A stretch of 64,000 bases of DNA from Harmothoe impar (lineage: Eukaryota; Annelida; Polychaeta; Phyllodocida; Polynoidae), in assembly GCA_947462335.1 (NCBI GenBank), contig OX381708.1, forward strand, positions 9,486,001 through 9,550,000, given 5' to 3'. How positions within the stretch are numbered: the first letter of the stretch is position 1; every line of letters begins with the position of its first letter. The notes under the pieces are model-generated. The model did no database searches, was not told the origin of the DNA, and saw only the letters and a list, made by a program, of their open reading frames with translations. This document shows, in pieces, positions 32,952-42,546 of this stretch. The position numbers were made by a program, and so were the translations under genes.

Positions 32952-35561
32952 TTATGTTTCATTTCCTGTCTCACTCTTTTTCATAACAATGGCTGTCAAT
33001 AGTTCGGTAGTTGTCATGTCTTTTGGGTTTTTGATAAGTGACGTAGTGTTGTCACTGTCGGGGTCAATGTCAATGTTGTCTTGGGTTTCGGTCGGATGTA
33101 GGGATGTAGTCATTTCAGTAGTCTTAAGGGTTAATCCTGTGGTGATGGTGTCGTCTTTCAGGGCCGGTATGATAGAAAACCGTGCCGCTAGGGGTAGTAT
33201 GACGTGGTTGGGTAGATAGTATGACTTCTGTTTTCTGTTGATGTTGAATGATATGGGGCCGTTCCATGTCATGTTTATGCGTGGGTATGGGCATGACAGG
33301 GCGGAGATGGCCGTCAGAGTTGGGATGAATTCATTAACAATAGAGTCACGTTCGTAGGGTAGGGATAGCAGTGGGATGGTGTGGTTGACGTGTCCTTGGT
33401 AAATTTTGAGGGTAATAGTAGGATTGGTTTTGTGTCCAGAGTTTGTCATTCCAAAGTGACGTGTAATTTTGTTTTTACACTTGAAGATGATTTTGAAAAC
33501 AGCGTATACGATTAATGCTACAAATATCAGGGTAAAAATGTTATGGGCATCAACGTATTGATCTAGATTGATAGTGTGGTTTTCTTTGGTTTCACTCTGG
33601 GGGATGGGGTTAATAAATTTCCAAGAAATGTTGTTGGGTCGAGCACTAACGGTTGGGATGGTCGCGAATAGTGCTTTTCCTTTGGATACATATAATAAGT
33701 AGAAGAATCCTACGGCGTTTAGAATACAAGTGACTGGTACTATATAGTTCCATACGGGGCTAGCGAAGAAGCTAGCTATGTTCTCTCGTATGGGTGTGTC
33801 CTGGATGGGTCGGTCTAAGATGTCTGCTGCGTTGGTGGCTTCTATTAGGATATTCCTGGTGAAGGGTTCCAGGTCCAATGTAATGTCTGATGACAACTTG
33901 CTGATGTTTGTCATAGATTTGATGATAGCTTGTGTATGTAGATGTGGTATGTGTATTGGATCGTGGTGTAGTGATGATGCTGTGATGTTGAGATTGTTTG
34001 TGAGTGCGAGTAGTATGGGTGTATTGGCCGCGTGCATTAGAAAATGTGTTGAAGAAGATTCGTTACAAGGAATTTTGGTGTTTGGGAGGTACAATGAGTC
34101 AAACTGTAAGTGGCACATACATGGGACACCAATAACTGCGTAGGCCGAAGCTTTCTTAGTAGTTGGTGTCATGTGCTGACAGATGACGTGGTAGTACTCC
34201 CTGTTAGTAGTTACTAAATATTTATCTTTACCAATAGCTATAGCACGGGTTTGTATGGGTCTCAGAGGGTGTACTTGAAATGTGCAGAGTCTGGCTATGT
34301 CTGCCTGGTCACCTTTAAAGGCCGCCATGAGGCAGGTTGGCTGGTCACTGCGTATTCTAGGCATGGTCCTAGCGCATACTTTCAGTATTGAGCCTTGGCA
34401 CGTAAGCAAATCTGCGTTTGTCATCTCTAAGTACAATGTCTCTGCCTCGTTGACAGCGAGGAAAGTTTTGTCAGTGTGTAATAGGGTAGATCCAGAACTT
34501 GTCGTATTTTCGGTGTTAATGGGGACATGAGTTGTAATTACTTGATATAAGTTAAATGCTGCGTCTGTGGCAGAAATGATAACATTAATATGAATGTATA
34601 AGTGAGTTTTGGAATAGGTGTATAGTGCAACTGGTTGTGAGTAGTAATATGCGGTGTCAATAATGGTTACCTCGGATCCTGGGTTCCTAATTTTGAGTTG
34701 TGTGTCTAAGGTGGCTAGCTTGAGTGCTAGCTCTGTGGGTTGAATCATATCCGGTGCTAATATTCCAGTGGACAATAATCTGAGAGAATTTTCCACCTTG
34801 TATAACCCTTGTTGGTAGGCGATCCTGGTCATTAGGACAATTACCTGAGCCGATATGATGGCTGACTGGGTAATCCTACGATCCTGGTCGGCTTGGATGG
34901 AGGTTAGGGTTGTGGAGAAATCATCAGACCATGAGTCTATGGATTCGGTAATATTAAGTAGGGATTCCTGTACAACGTCCTGTTGTTTAATATAAGTGTC
35001 TAGAAACTGCTGGTGTTGCTGGGTGACGTCATGTAATCCTTGTGCAGTTTTAACATTGACGTCGGCCAGTGTACCAATTCTAGCATCTAGGTGATGTATG
35101 ACGTTGATGATAGAATCCATGTCTCTAGTGGTTGCCAGGCCAAAGATTGATTTAAAGAGCTCCCCTAAGAATCCTAGGATAGCTCTCTTTGGCCTGTTAG
35201 TAATAGGATCCGAGAGGAAGTGTGCAATGTTCTTTAAAGTCTTAATAATGTTAATATCTACGTTTTGTAGTATTCGGTCGAGGTCGGCAGCTTGTTGTAA
35301 CATCTTGGCGTCATGGCTGTCATGGGGTCCTAGTGAAGTCAGTTGAAGAGTCCTGATGGTGTTGTAAATGAGTGGCTTCGGACGAGGAGCCATTGGGATG
35401 TTGTAGGGGATGGCCAGTATGACCTCGTGTAGGTCATGACCGGTGATGATTTGTCCCGGCGGCTGTTCATAGATGAGGCCGATATTTTGCCTCACTATTG
35501 GTTGTGCTGCCGTGTAAATGATGTGCGTGATGATTAATAGGAGGTAGAGTGTATACCTCAT
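32952..35561 (-). CDS. env: Envelope protein, F-protein-like, 869 aa
   Basis: A membrane fusion-type glycoprotein of the endogenous retroelement. Visible: N-terminal hydrophobic signal (about residues 1-20); a furin-type site RPKR at residues 123-126 followed at once by a hydrophobic stretch (AILGFLGELFKSIFG), the layout of baculovirus F and insect errantivirus envelopes; a helical region after it; several N-glycosylation sites; a membrane segment at about 604-624; a second at about 670-695; then a tail of about 175 residues. The second segment and the long tail are unusual for this family. The frame is open from ATG at 35561. No splice acceptor is obvious just upstream, and a MITE ends 38 bp before the start codon. 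Family assignment is by layout, not by a search. Confidence 0.85.
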   Translation of the reverse strand: MRYTLYLLLIITHIIYTAAQPIVRQNIGLIYEQPPGQIITGHDLHEVILAIPYNIPMAPRPKPLIYNTIRTLQLTSLGPHDSHDAKMLQQAADLDRILQNVDINIIKTLKNIAHFLSDPITNRPKRAILGFLGELFKSIFGLATTRDMDSIINVIHHLDARIGTLADVNVKTAQGLHDVTQQHQQFLDTYIKQQDVVQESLLNITESIDSWSDDFSTTLTSIQADQDRRITQSAIISAQVIVLMTRIAYQQGLYKVENSLRLLSTGILAPDMIQPTELALKLATLDTQLKIRNPGSEVTIIDTAYYYSQPVALYTYSKTHLYIHINVIISATDAAFNLYQVITTHVPINTENTTSSGSTLLHTDKTFLAVNEAETLYLEMTNADLLTCQGSILKVCARTMPRIRSDQPTCLMAAFKGDQADIARLCTFQVHPLRPIQTRAIAIGKDKYLVTTNREYYHVICQHMTPTTKKASAYAVIGVPCMCHLQFDSLYLPNTKIPCNESSSTHFLMHAANTPILLALTNNLNITASSLHHDPIHIPHLHTQAIIKSMTNISKLSSDITLDLEPFTRNILIEATNAADILDRPIQDTPIRENIASFFASPVWNYIVPVTCILNAVGFFYLLYVSKGKALFATIPTVSARPNNISWKFINPIPQSETKENHTINLDQYVDAHNIFTLIFVALIVYAVFKIIFKCKNKITRHFGMTNSGHKTNPTITLKIYQGHVNHTIPLLSLPYERDSIVNEFIPTLTAISALSCPYPRINMTWNGPISFNINRKQKSYYLPNHVILPLAARFSIIPALKDDTITTGLTLKTTEMTTSLHPTETQDNIDIDPDSDNTTSLIKNPKDMTTTELLTAIVMKKSETGNET

Positions 35562-35599
35562 GATTCCCGAGTTGTTGGGATTTGATAGTAATAATAGTA

Positions 35600-36499
35600 C
35601 AGTGAAATCTCGTTATAAGGAGGACGGTTATAAGGAGCAGACGGTTATAAGGAGCACATTTGCTTCGCCAAAACCTTTTCTATACTTTTCTATATTAAAA
35701 AAAATACCATTAGAACGAGCATTTCTAGCCAAAAATCGTTTATAAGGAGCAAATCTTTCAAGAAAGTAAGCGATTTTTTATTGAAATAATATCCTACTGC
35801 CACTGTGATGATGTGTGGACTACCGGGGGGCTTTGTCAGGACTTCTCCTGTGGTGTGGGCGGCCTATAGGGGTGTGGGTGCGGACCTGTGAGGGGGGGGG
35901 GGGGGGCTTTGTCAGGACTTCTCCTGTGATGTGGGCGGCCTATAGGGGTGTATGTGCGGACCTGTGAGGGGGGGGGGGTTGTCAGGACTTCTCCTGTGAT
36001 GTGGGCGGCATATAGGGGTGTAGATGTGCACCTTTGAGGGGGGGGGGGGGGGGCAGAAGTCCTGCACCTCCCACAGTCACCTACCACTGGCATCTCCCTA
36101 GTGTAGGGGCATCTCCCTAGTGTAGGGACATCTCCCTAGTGTAGGGGCATCACCCTAGTGTAGGGACATCTCCCTACTGTAGGGACATCTCCCTAGTGTG
36201 GGGACATATTATTAGGGTGTGGACATAGCCCCCTGAGCATAATATTTTCCACAGAATATTCTACTCAACAAAAATATAGTTTGTTATAAACAAGTTAGAA
36301 CTTTGTTAGAACCAAGTTATTTTACTATGAAAATGTATGGTGAAAGTCGGGACCAAGCAAATATGTTTGTTGAAACCAGAATTCGTTGTAAGAAAGTTAG
36401 TTGTAACCACATTATGACCAAAATCGGTTACAAGGAAGGTTGGTTACAAGGAGCAAATTTGCTTTGCCAAAAGGTGCTCCTTATAACGAGATTTTACTG
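35600..36499. mobile_element. pogo/Tc1-like MITE between pol and env
   Basis: Inverted ends CAGTGAAATCTCGTTATAAG and the complement (CTTATAACGAGATTTTACTG), one mismatch in 25, flanked by TA (35598-35599, 36500-36501). 900 bp. The interior has three tandem copies of a unit of about 80 bp (GTCAGGACTTCTCCTGTG, with a long G run in each; 35835-36060) and about six copies of a 20-bp unit (GTGTAGGGACATCTCCCTA; 36095-36205). No transposase. TA target and CAGT ends fit Tc1/mariner-pogo. Confidence 0.8.
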
Positions 36500-36501
36500 T
36501 A

Positions 36502-37333
36502 GTAGTCGATCGTTTGTAGTATTAATAGTTGGTAGTCGATAGTTGGTGAAGGATGAGTGTAAGTGCGCAGTACTGGCGGGGATCTACCAAATTAGCTGTG
36601 GGCTGCTCCTGACTGAATCGATGTGTGTAGGGGTGTGGTCACTGGGTGACTGTGGAAAGATGGGGGGATGTGTGGGAACTTATACCCTTTGGTCTGGGTA
36701 CAGGGTGGTGGCTATGTCACCCTGCCATGTTGGTCGTTATCACACTCCCATACGTGGAGCTTTTGTTTGCGCGCTCCAGTGGTGGCGCCATCCAGGGCTC
36801 AGATTGCGGTCATCCTCCTGGTGTTGTTGACACCTGTGATGCATGCGGGCGGCCGCCTGCATACACCGCTTTTCCACTGGTCTATGGGGGGGGGGCTAAT
36901 AAGAGTGCGCAAACTGTCCTTTCATGTCGGATTTGACATGTTGATAATAGTTCTATTTGAAGTGCCAGTTTGTTAAAGGAGCAGCAATAATATGGAGTCG
37001 CCCTGCCACTTACTTGTGTGGTGAAATGGGTATAGATGGATAATAGTAATAATAATAATAGTTGATGAAGCTTGTGCGCTTTTTGATGATAAATACTGTA
37101 TTTCCAGTATGATGATCGGTGTGTCAGTCGTGATTCTTTGTGAATCATTATAATAGTAATAGTGATAATAGTAGTCGTTGTAGTAGTCAGTGTTTGATCC
37201 TTTTTGGTAATAAAGTCGATAATATATGACAGTTGGTGTCTCTTTTTGATAGTAGGGATAATATAGTGAGCTTTTTGTTGTTTATGTAATATAGGTGATA
37301 ACTCTTTTCCTCTTATATATTATATAGTTTATA
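36502..37333 (-). other. Pol-env spacer
   Basis: About 830 bp, no gene. It contains several AATAATAGT-type simple repeats (37035-37060, 37145-37190) and a GC-rich part (36550-36900). With the MITE it separates pol and env by 1.77 kb, which is long for such elements. Confidence 0.5.
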
Positions 37334-40300
37334 TTATGGTTTTAGTCCCACCGGTGTCCTCCTCTTGACCTTGGAGTGGGCCGGCTTCGCTTTATATATG
37401 TTTTTGGTTTGTAGTAGCGCTGGTCTCGCTTTATATGAATCTCCGTCTTTCTTCCATAGTTTGGATATGAGGTCGTCGTTGGGGTCAATGAGTCTGTGAA
37501 TGAAATCGTTGTTTCTCACGTGACGTACGAGTTTCAGTCTATCTACGTGAACTGGGTTTTTCATTGTCTTCATTGTGATGACGGATTTGAGGAGGACGGA
37601 TGTTTTTGAGACGAATTTGCACACTATGTATGGACCGGAGTACACTTTCTGAAGTTTCAAACATTTTGTTCTATCCATCAGTCGGGGTACCTTGACATAC
37701 ACTAGTGATTCTTTCTGCACCTTTGTAGGTTTTGCCTTTTTGTCGTGTTGTTGTCTCATTTGTTCTGTCCTCTTTTCGATGTTTTCAATGACCTGATTGT
37801 ATGTGTAGTCTATTTTCTTTAATTTGTCGATGATGTGGAGATTTTGACTTTTCTCTTCTTCCTGGTTGAGTTTGTTGTCTATTATGGTGTTTGGGTTCCT
37901 TCCCTTCATAATGAAGAACGGTGTGAATGCAGTGGTGGCGGACTCTGTGTTGTTGATGGAGAACACGAGGTGTGGTAGGAATACATCCCATGTGTCCTGG
38001 TGTTCCTCACAGTAGGCCCGTATGCCTTCAGACAGCGTCTTCACATATCTTTCAGCCTGGCCGTTCGATTTTGGTCTATAGGCCGAGCTGAAGACATGTT
38101 TTATGTTGAGGGAAGATGTCCTGTTTCTGAATTTTGAATTTTTATATGACGTTCCATTGTCTGACTGGAGGTATGTTGGTATACCCTCGGCCAGAACAAC
38201 CTTCTCTATGAATTCTGCGGTAGTTGTTTCCGCGTCCAATGATGTAGTGGGGTAAGCTATGCAGAATTTAGAGAACCTGTCGACCACTACCTGAATGTAT
38301 ACGTTCTTTCCTGGTGTTGGTGGTAGTGGGCCTATGGCATCTATGTGGACAAACTGGAATGGGTAAGAAGGGGTACTATGGGCCGTCATTGGCAGATTGT
38401 TGGTTAGGTTCATCTTTTTGGCTTTCAGGCAGACGTGGCAGGTCGCTGTGAATTTCTGGACGTCGGCCGCCATGCTCTTCCAATATACTTTGGGAAGCAT
38501 GGTCGACAGCATTCTTTGTGCGCCAGCGTGGCCTGCCATTGGTAGGTCGTGAAAAAGCTTCAAGATGGGAAGTCTCATGTCATCTGGGATGACAGGTTGG
38601 AATGAGAATTCCTTGTGTTTCTTCCATAGTACCGTGTTGATATGGACCAAAATATCATTCAGCATGAAGTGGTCATCAGCTATCTTGATAAATTGCTCCG
38701 TCTCCTTCTTGTTTTTGTCGTTGGGTACCTGTCCGTTCTCTAAGTACGTGATGATAGCTTTTGTGTGTAGGTTATATCTTTGTTCTCTTTTGAGGTTGAG
38801 TATGGAGATCTGTGGGTCGGAGAGGCTCTCTATCATTTCAATCAGATGATTGGTCTGATTGGCCAGATGTTTTGCCATGTCTTTGGCATCTCTTCTAGGT
38901 TTTTCATTTTTCTTCTTTGGCTTTGGTTTATCTGTGGTTTTCTTAGGTTGCGGTGCCGGGGTGTGGCCTGGGACCGGTCGGGTCGCCGCAACCTGCTCTA
39001 TTTGTTCTGTTTGAGTTTCCTCTATGAATGTTGATAGGGCTTCTAGGGATGTAGAGGGTACTGTCAGCTGCTTTGGGGCGTGGCCTGGGACCGGTCGTGC
39101 AGCTGAATCCACTTCCTGTTGTACTGAGGCCACTATGGCTGCTAACAGTCCCTTGTATTCTGTTTGTGGAAGCCCAAAATGATGTAATTTGGTACTTGGG
39201 ATGTCAGGATTTGCTCTTAGGTTGGGGGTCAATCGTTTTACTTCTTCTATATCTTCTGTGCTTTCTTCCATACATTCACAATAGAAGTGATGGGTGGAGT
39301 TTCTCTTCAGGATTGATTTGGGTAGTCGTTTTGGTAGTGTCAATGGTGGTTCGTCTTCTTTGAATTTCTGTGTGTGTATTTCATCCTCAAACATAATTCT
39401 ATGTTGTACCCTTATGGCTTTGGGTTTTGGTGGAGGATCTGTCATTGGTGTCTTGTCTAGTGGGTAGTCTCGTCTTGACATAACGTCTGATGGTATGTTT
39501 AATTTGCCTCTTATGTGTCTGATATTGAATTGAAATTGTTGAATTTTGAGTGCCCACCTTGCCCACATGTTTTTGTTATCTGATTTTGTCAACATGTGGA
39601 TGAGGGCTTGGTGGTCAGTATATAACTCGAATGGTCTTCCTTCTAGGTAGTGTCTGAAGTACTCTATTGCAAATACTACTCCCAATAGTTCTCTTTGAGT
39701 GGCACCATAATTCCTTTCGTGGTCATGGAGTGCTCTGCCCGCAAAGGCTACTGGTCGTAGAACGCCGTCTTTCTCCTGGGAAAGAGTAGCTCCCAGGGCT
39801 GTACCAGATGCATCTGTGGTAAGATGGAACTGTTTGTTGTAGTCTGGGTACAGCAAGATGACGTCATTGCATATAGAGTCCTTCAGGGTCTGAAATGCAG
39901 TCTCACATTCTTTTGTCCAAACAAATTTGTTCCCATTTTTGAGTAGGTTGAATAGAGGTCGACCAATTTCACTGAACCCTTTGATGAATTTTCTATAGAA
40001 TTGGGCGAGTCCAGTGAATGACCGCACCTCTTTTGTGGTCTTCGGTGTGGGGAAAGTCTGGATCTTGTGGACTTTGTCTGGGGATGGTTTGATACCGTCA
40101 GTGGTGACTTTCATTCCTAGGAAGTCTAGTTCCTCTAGGAAGAATTCGCACTTGGTTTTCTTCAACTTTAGTTTGCCATTTCTTAGTGCTTCGAATATGT
40201 TTCTTAAATCAATGAAATGTTGGTCTATGGTGGGTGATAAACACAAGATGTCGTCTAAGTATGGGATTGCACATTTGTACTGCAGGTTCTGTAGGATCAA

Positions 40301-42043
40301 GTTGACTACAGCTTGGAAAGCCTGAGCACTGCTGGCAAGTCCCATGGGCATGGTCTTGTATCTATACTTTTTGGTTCTAGTGAGAAAGGCTGTGATGTCT
40401 CTGTCGTCCTCTCTAATTGGTATCTGGAAGTACCCTTGTTGGGCATCCATTTTAGAGAACACGGCAGGTCGCATCTCACCAATCATTTCTAGGCTGTCGT
40501 CTGCTCGTGGTGATGTAAGTGCTTGGTTGATGGATTGGGAATTCACATATCTTAGATCTGTCACTAATCTGTAACCCTGCCCGTTCTTTTTCTCTACAAG
40601 AAAACTTCTGGATGACCAGGGACCCGTTTTGGTTTCCTCCAGAATGTCCTGCTTTACCAGCTTCTGACATTCAATTTCAAGTCGTTCAGCTTTGTGCGGG
40701 GCCATTCTGAATGGGTAGAACTGTAAGGGTTTGGCGTCTGGGATCAGGTTGATTTTATGGGTGTAAAGATGGGTTCTTCCAATCATATTGTCTTTTCCCA
40801 CGAATATGTCGTCGTATTCTTCAATTAATTGGCAAAATGTTGTGAATTGATCTTCTGTGAGGCAGTCTGGTTTTTGGAAGACGTGTGATTTTTCTTTTTC
40901 TGGTTCTATGTCTATGTCCTTCCCTATGTACATGTCTTTGTTTATGTCCTGTTCGTCGTGACCTGTCGTATCTTGTACCATATTTATATGATCTTCGTCG
41001 TCTGACATGGATTGATCCATGTCAGAGTCGGAGTACTCTGAGTATGTTGGTGTTGGTACATAGAATGTTTTGTCTGACCCTGTTGATGATGCACTGTCAC
41101 TGATAGTGGAGTTGTTGTCTATGTCTATGTCTATGTCTGTCTCCTCGGGTTGTGTGTCCTCGTAGCCTGTCGATAATATATGATTTTCTTTGTCTATGTC
41201 TGTTTTTGTATATAAGGCTACGATTTCACCCTTCTGGATTTTACAGATTCTAGATGTGATATTCAATAATATCAGTGGGTGTCTGTCTCTTTGGTCAGGT
41301 GTCACGACTGAACGTTGTACGATGTAGTTTGGAAGTTTGTCTGATCTGTCAAAATTGTCTGTTATACCATTGATTTGACTGACTGAGTGGTAGCATGTGA
41401 CTTGGCCTGTTATGGCCATTTCGGAAAATGGAGGTATCGAAATGGCTCTCACTGCCCTGATTGGTTGAGATTTTGGAGTTGGGTCAGTGGAGTAATTGAT
41501 TTTGCTTTTAGTCTTTGATAGAAAGTCTGTTCCCAATATGATTGGTGATGAACAATTTGGAAGAATTGCAAATTGATGACTGAATGTTTTGCCTTGAATT
41601 TTGAATTTGATTTTGATAGCTCTTTTGATGTGACACAATGCTCCATCGGCAAGATAAACTTTGGACCTGATTCGTGAAAACTCATGAGGAACTAGTTTCG
41701 ATAGAGTGGAGGCTAGACCCTCTCTCATGCAAGAGACGGTGGCTCCTGTGTCTACTAGACTGGGGATGTTGGTATCTTTGAATTGTAGATCTATATTGCC
41801 ATTGACCATGTTGATAAACAAAACACTCTGCTCACCTTCTTCCATGTGTAGGTCGGGGAGTGGTGGGGGGACGACTTCCAGAGTAGCTTGGACGTCGGCA
41901 GGTTTCCCGCGCACTGGTGCCGCGTTGTGGATTGTCTGTGGGTCATGTGGCGTGGTGTCGATGGGCGATGCTGTGTCTTCTGTGTTGGGGACTGTTTTGT
42001 CATCCTGATGAGGCCTATCCATAGGATGACAATCTAGTTTCCC
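37334..42043 (-). CDS. pol: Pol polyprotein: protease, RT, RNase H, integrase
   Basis: About 1,569 residues from the -1 frameshift site at 42037-42043. The open frame extends upstream to 42229, but that part is only the Q-rich gag tract read out of phase (Thr-rich). Domains on the 1,631-residue frame: protease DTGA at 160-163; RT with YLDD at about 657; RNase H with TDASG at about 803 and YTDHQAL; integrase HHCC zinc domain (MAGHAGAQRM to CHVCLKAK) from about 1225; integrase core with HIDAIG, QSDNGTSY and NGQAERY as the D, D and E segments (about 1293-1390); GPYIV motif at about 1531. No chromodomain. All catalytic residues I can check are present. Expressed as a Gag-Pol fusion. Confidence 0.93.
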   Translation of the reverse strand, partial: GKLDCHPMDRPHQDDKTVPNTEDTASPIDTTPHDPQTIHNAAPVRGKPADVQATLEVVPPPLPDLHMEEGEQSVLFINMVNGNIDLQFKDTNIPSLVDTGATVSCMREGLASTLSKLVPHEFSRIRSKVYLADGALCHIKRAIKIKFKIQGKTFSHQFAILPNCSSPIILGTDFLSKTKSKINYSTDPTPKSQPIRAVRAISIPPFSEMAITGQVTCYHSVSQINGITDNFDRSDKLPNYIVQRSVVTPDQRDRHPLILLNITSRICKIQKGEIVALYTKTDIDKENHILSTGYEDTQPEETDIDIDIDNNSTISDSASSTGSDKTFYVPTPTYSEYSDSDMDQSMSDDEDHINMVQDTTGHDEQDINKDMYIGKDIDIEPEKEKSHVFQKPDCLTEDQFTTFCQLIEEYDDIFVGKDNMIGRTHLYTHKINLIPDAKPLQFYPFRMAPHKAERLEIECQKLVKQDILEETKTGPWSSRSFLVEKKNGQGYRLVTDLRYVNSQSINQALTSPRADDSLEMIGEMRPAVFSKMDAQQGYFQIPIREDDRDITAFLTRTKKYRYKTMPMGLASSAQAFQAVVNLILQNLQYKCAIPYLDDILCLSPTIDQHFIDLRNIFEALRNGKLKLKKTKCEFFLEELDFLGMKVTTDGIKPSPDKVHKIQTFPTPKTTKEVRSFTGLAQFYRKFIKGFSEIGRPLFNLLKNGNKFVWTKECETAFQTLKDSICNDVILLYPDYNKQFHLTTDASGTALGATLSQEKDGVLRPVAFAGRALHDHERNYGATQRELLGVVFAIEYFRHYLEGRPFELYTDHQALIHMLTKSDNKNMWARWALKIQQFQFNIRHIRGKLNIPSDVMSRRDYPLDKTPMTDPPPKPKAIRVQHRIMFEDEIHTQKFKEDEPPLTLPKRLPKSILKRNSTHHFYCECMEESTEDIEEVKRLTPNLRANPDIPSTKLHHFGLPQTEYKGLLAAIVASVQQEVDSAARPVPGHAPKQLTVPSTSLEALSTFIEETQTEQIEQVAATRPVPGHTPAPQPKKTTDKPKPKKKNEKPRRDAKDMAKHLANQTNHLIEMIESLSDPQISILNLKREQRYNLHTKAIITYLENGQVPNDKNKKETEQFIKIADDHFMLNDILVHINTVLWKKHKEFSFQPVIPDDMRLPILKLFHDLPMAGHAGAQRMLSTMLPKVYWKSMAADVQKFTATCHVCLKAKKMNLTNNLPMTAHSTPSYPFQFVHIDAIGPLPPTPGKNVYIQVVVDRFSKFCIAYPTTSLDAETTTAEFIEKVVLAEGIPTYLQSDNGTSYKNSKFRNRTSSLNIKHVFSSAYRPKSNGQAERYVKTLSEGIRAYCEEHQDTWDVFLPHLVFSINNTESATTAFTPFFIMKGRNPNTIIDNKLNQEEEKSQNLHIIDKLKKIDYTYNQVIENIEKRTEQMRQQHDKKAKPTKVQKESLVYVKVPRLMDRTKCLKLQKVYSGPYIVCKFVSKTSVLLKSVITMKTMKNPVHVDRLKLVRHVRNNDFIHRLIDPNDDLISKLWKKDGDSYKARPALLQTKNIYKAKPAHSKVKRRTPVGLKP
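41997..42032 (-). promoter_or_regulatory. Frameshift-stimulating hairpin
   Basis: A perfect 9-bp stem (TTGTCATCC with GGATGACAA) around an 18-base loop begins four bases after the slippery heptamer. Position and strength fit a frameshift stimulator. The loop holds AGGCCT and could take part in a pseudoknot; that is not shown. Confidence 0.8.
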
Positions 42044-42537
42044 GTCGTCTTGGTGAGGTCGTTCATCATGCTGACGAGCTGTGCAATGGTGTACTGTGGA
42101 GTGGGGTTTTGTGGCGTTGGTTGAAGTTGTAGTTGTTGTTGTTGTTGTGGCCATTGTTGTTGTTGTTGTTGTTGTGGCCATTGTTGTTGTTGTTGTGGTG
42201 GCTGCCATGATTGCTGTTGTGGCTGCCACCTTTGTTGTTGTTGTTGGCTCTGGATGAGTTTGAAGTGATGTGGGGGTAGGGAACCCGTTTGAAGAAGGGT
42301 TATGATGTCTTTGGGTCCCCCTTTGAATCGGTGGGTGGGAGGGATGAGGCCCATTGAACGTGCCTTTCTTATGTTGTCAACGTAGTTGATGTCGAAGTCC
42401 TCTCTCCTCCCCCTATAGTTGGGTGGTAATGCAAAGTCAGTTGGTGGAGATTGGTGTGTAGGTGTAGCTGCTTGTTTGTGGTAGGTGGGTTTTGGTTTAC
42501 CACCCCCCATAGCAGCTACTGTATGTTCGGTCTCCAT
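42034..42537 (-). CDS. Q-rich Gag extension, 167 aa
   Basis: In the same phase as gag, starting with ATG nine bases after the gag TAA. About 95 residues of basic/polar sequence (FDINYVDNIRKARSMGL) are followed by a Gln-rich domain with repeated QQQQWPQQ (42123-42245), then a short end closed by TAG at 42034. No CCHC zinc knuckle, so it would have to bind RNA in another way, if it does. It ends at the slippery site, so it must be translated for Pol to be made. Confidence 0.8.
   Translation of the reverse strand: METEHTVAAMGGGKPKPTYHKQAATPTHQSPPTDFALPPNYRGRREDFDINYVDNIRKARSMGLIPPTHRFKGGPKDIITLLQTGSLPPHHFKLIQSQQQQQRWQPQQQSWQPPQQQQQWPQQQQQQQWPQQQQQLQLQPTPQNPTPQYTIAQLVSMMNDLTKTTGN
42037..42043 (-). 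promoter_or_regulatory. -1 ribosomal frameshift slippery site GGGAAAC
   Basis: On the minus strand the upstream frame reads ACG GGA AAC TAG, so G GGA AAC is in the X XXY YYZ register with the stop right behind it. A one-base back-slip gives GGG AAA CTA GAT TGT, which is exactly the pol frame. GGGAAAC-type heptamers are used by retroviruses for Gag-Pol synthesis. Confidence 0.9.
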
Positions 42538-42546
42538 TACTTCCTG

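Noticed and set aside
32860..33219. Plus-strand open frames of 80-121 codons across env (32860, 33778, 34282, 35098)
   Set aside because: They are antisense to the long env frame, with no domain or start context.
38565..41103. Plus-strand and alternate-frame open frames across pol
   Set aside because: All overlap conserved RT, RNase H and integrase motifs on the minus strand and show no features of their own.
42044..42229. Thr-rich N-terminus of the pol open frame as part of Pol
   Set aside because: It is the CAA/CAG-rich Gag extension read one base out of phase; the slippery site at 42037-42043 shows where Pol really begins.
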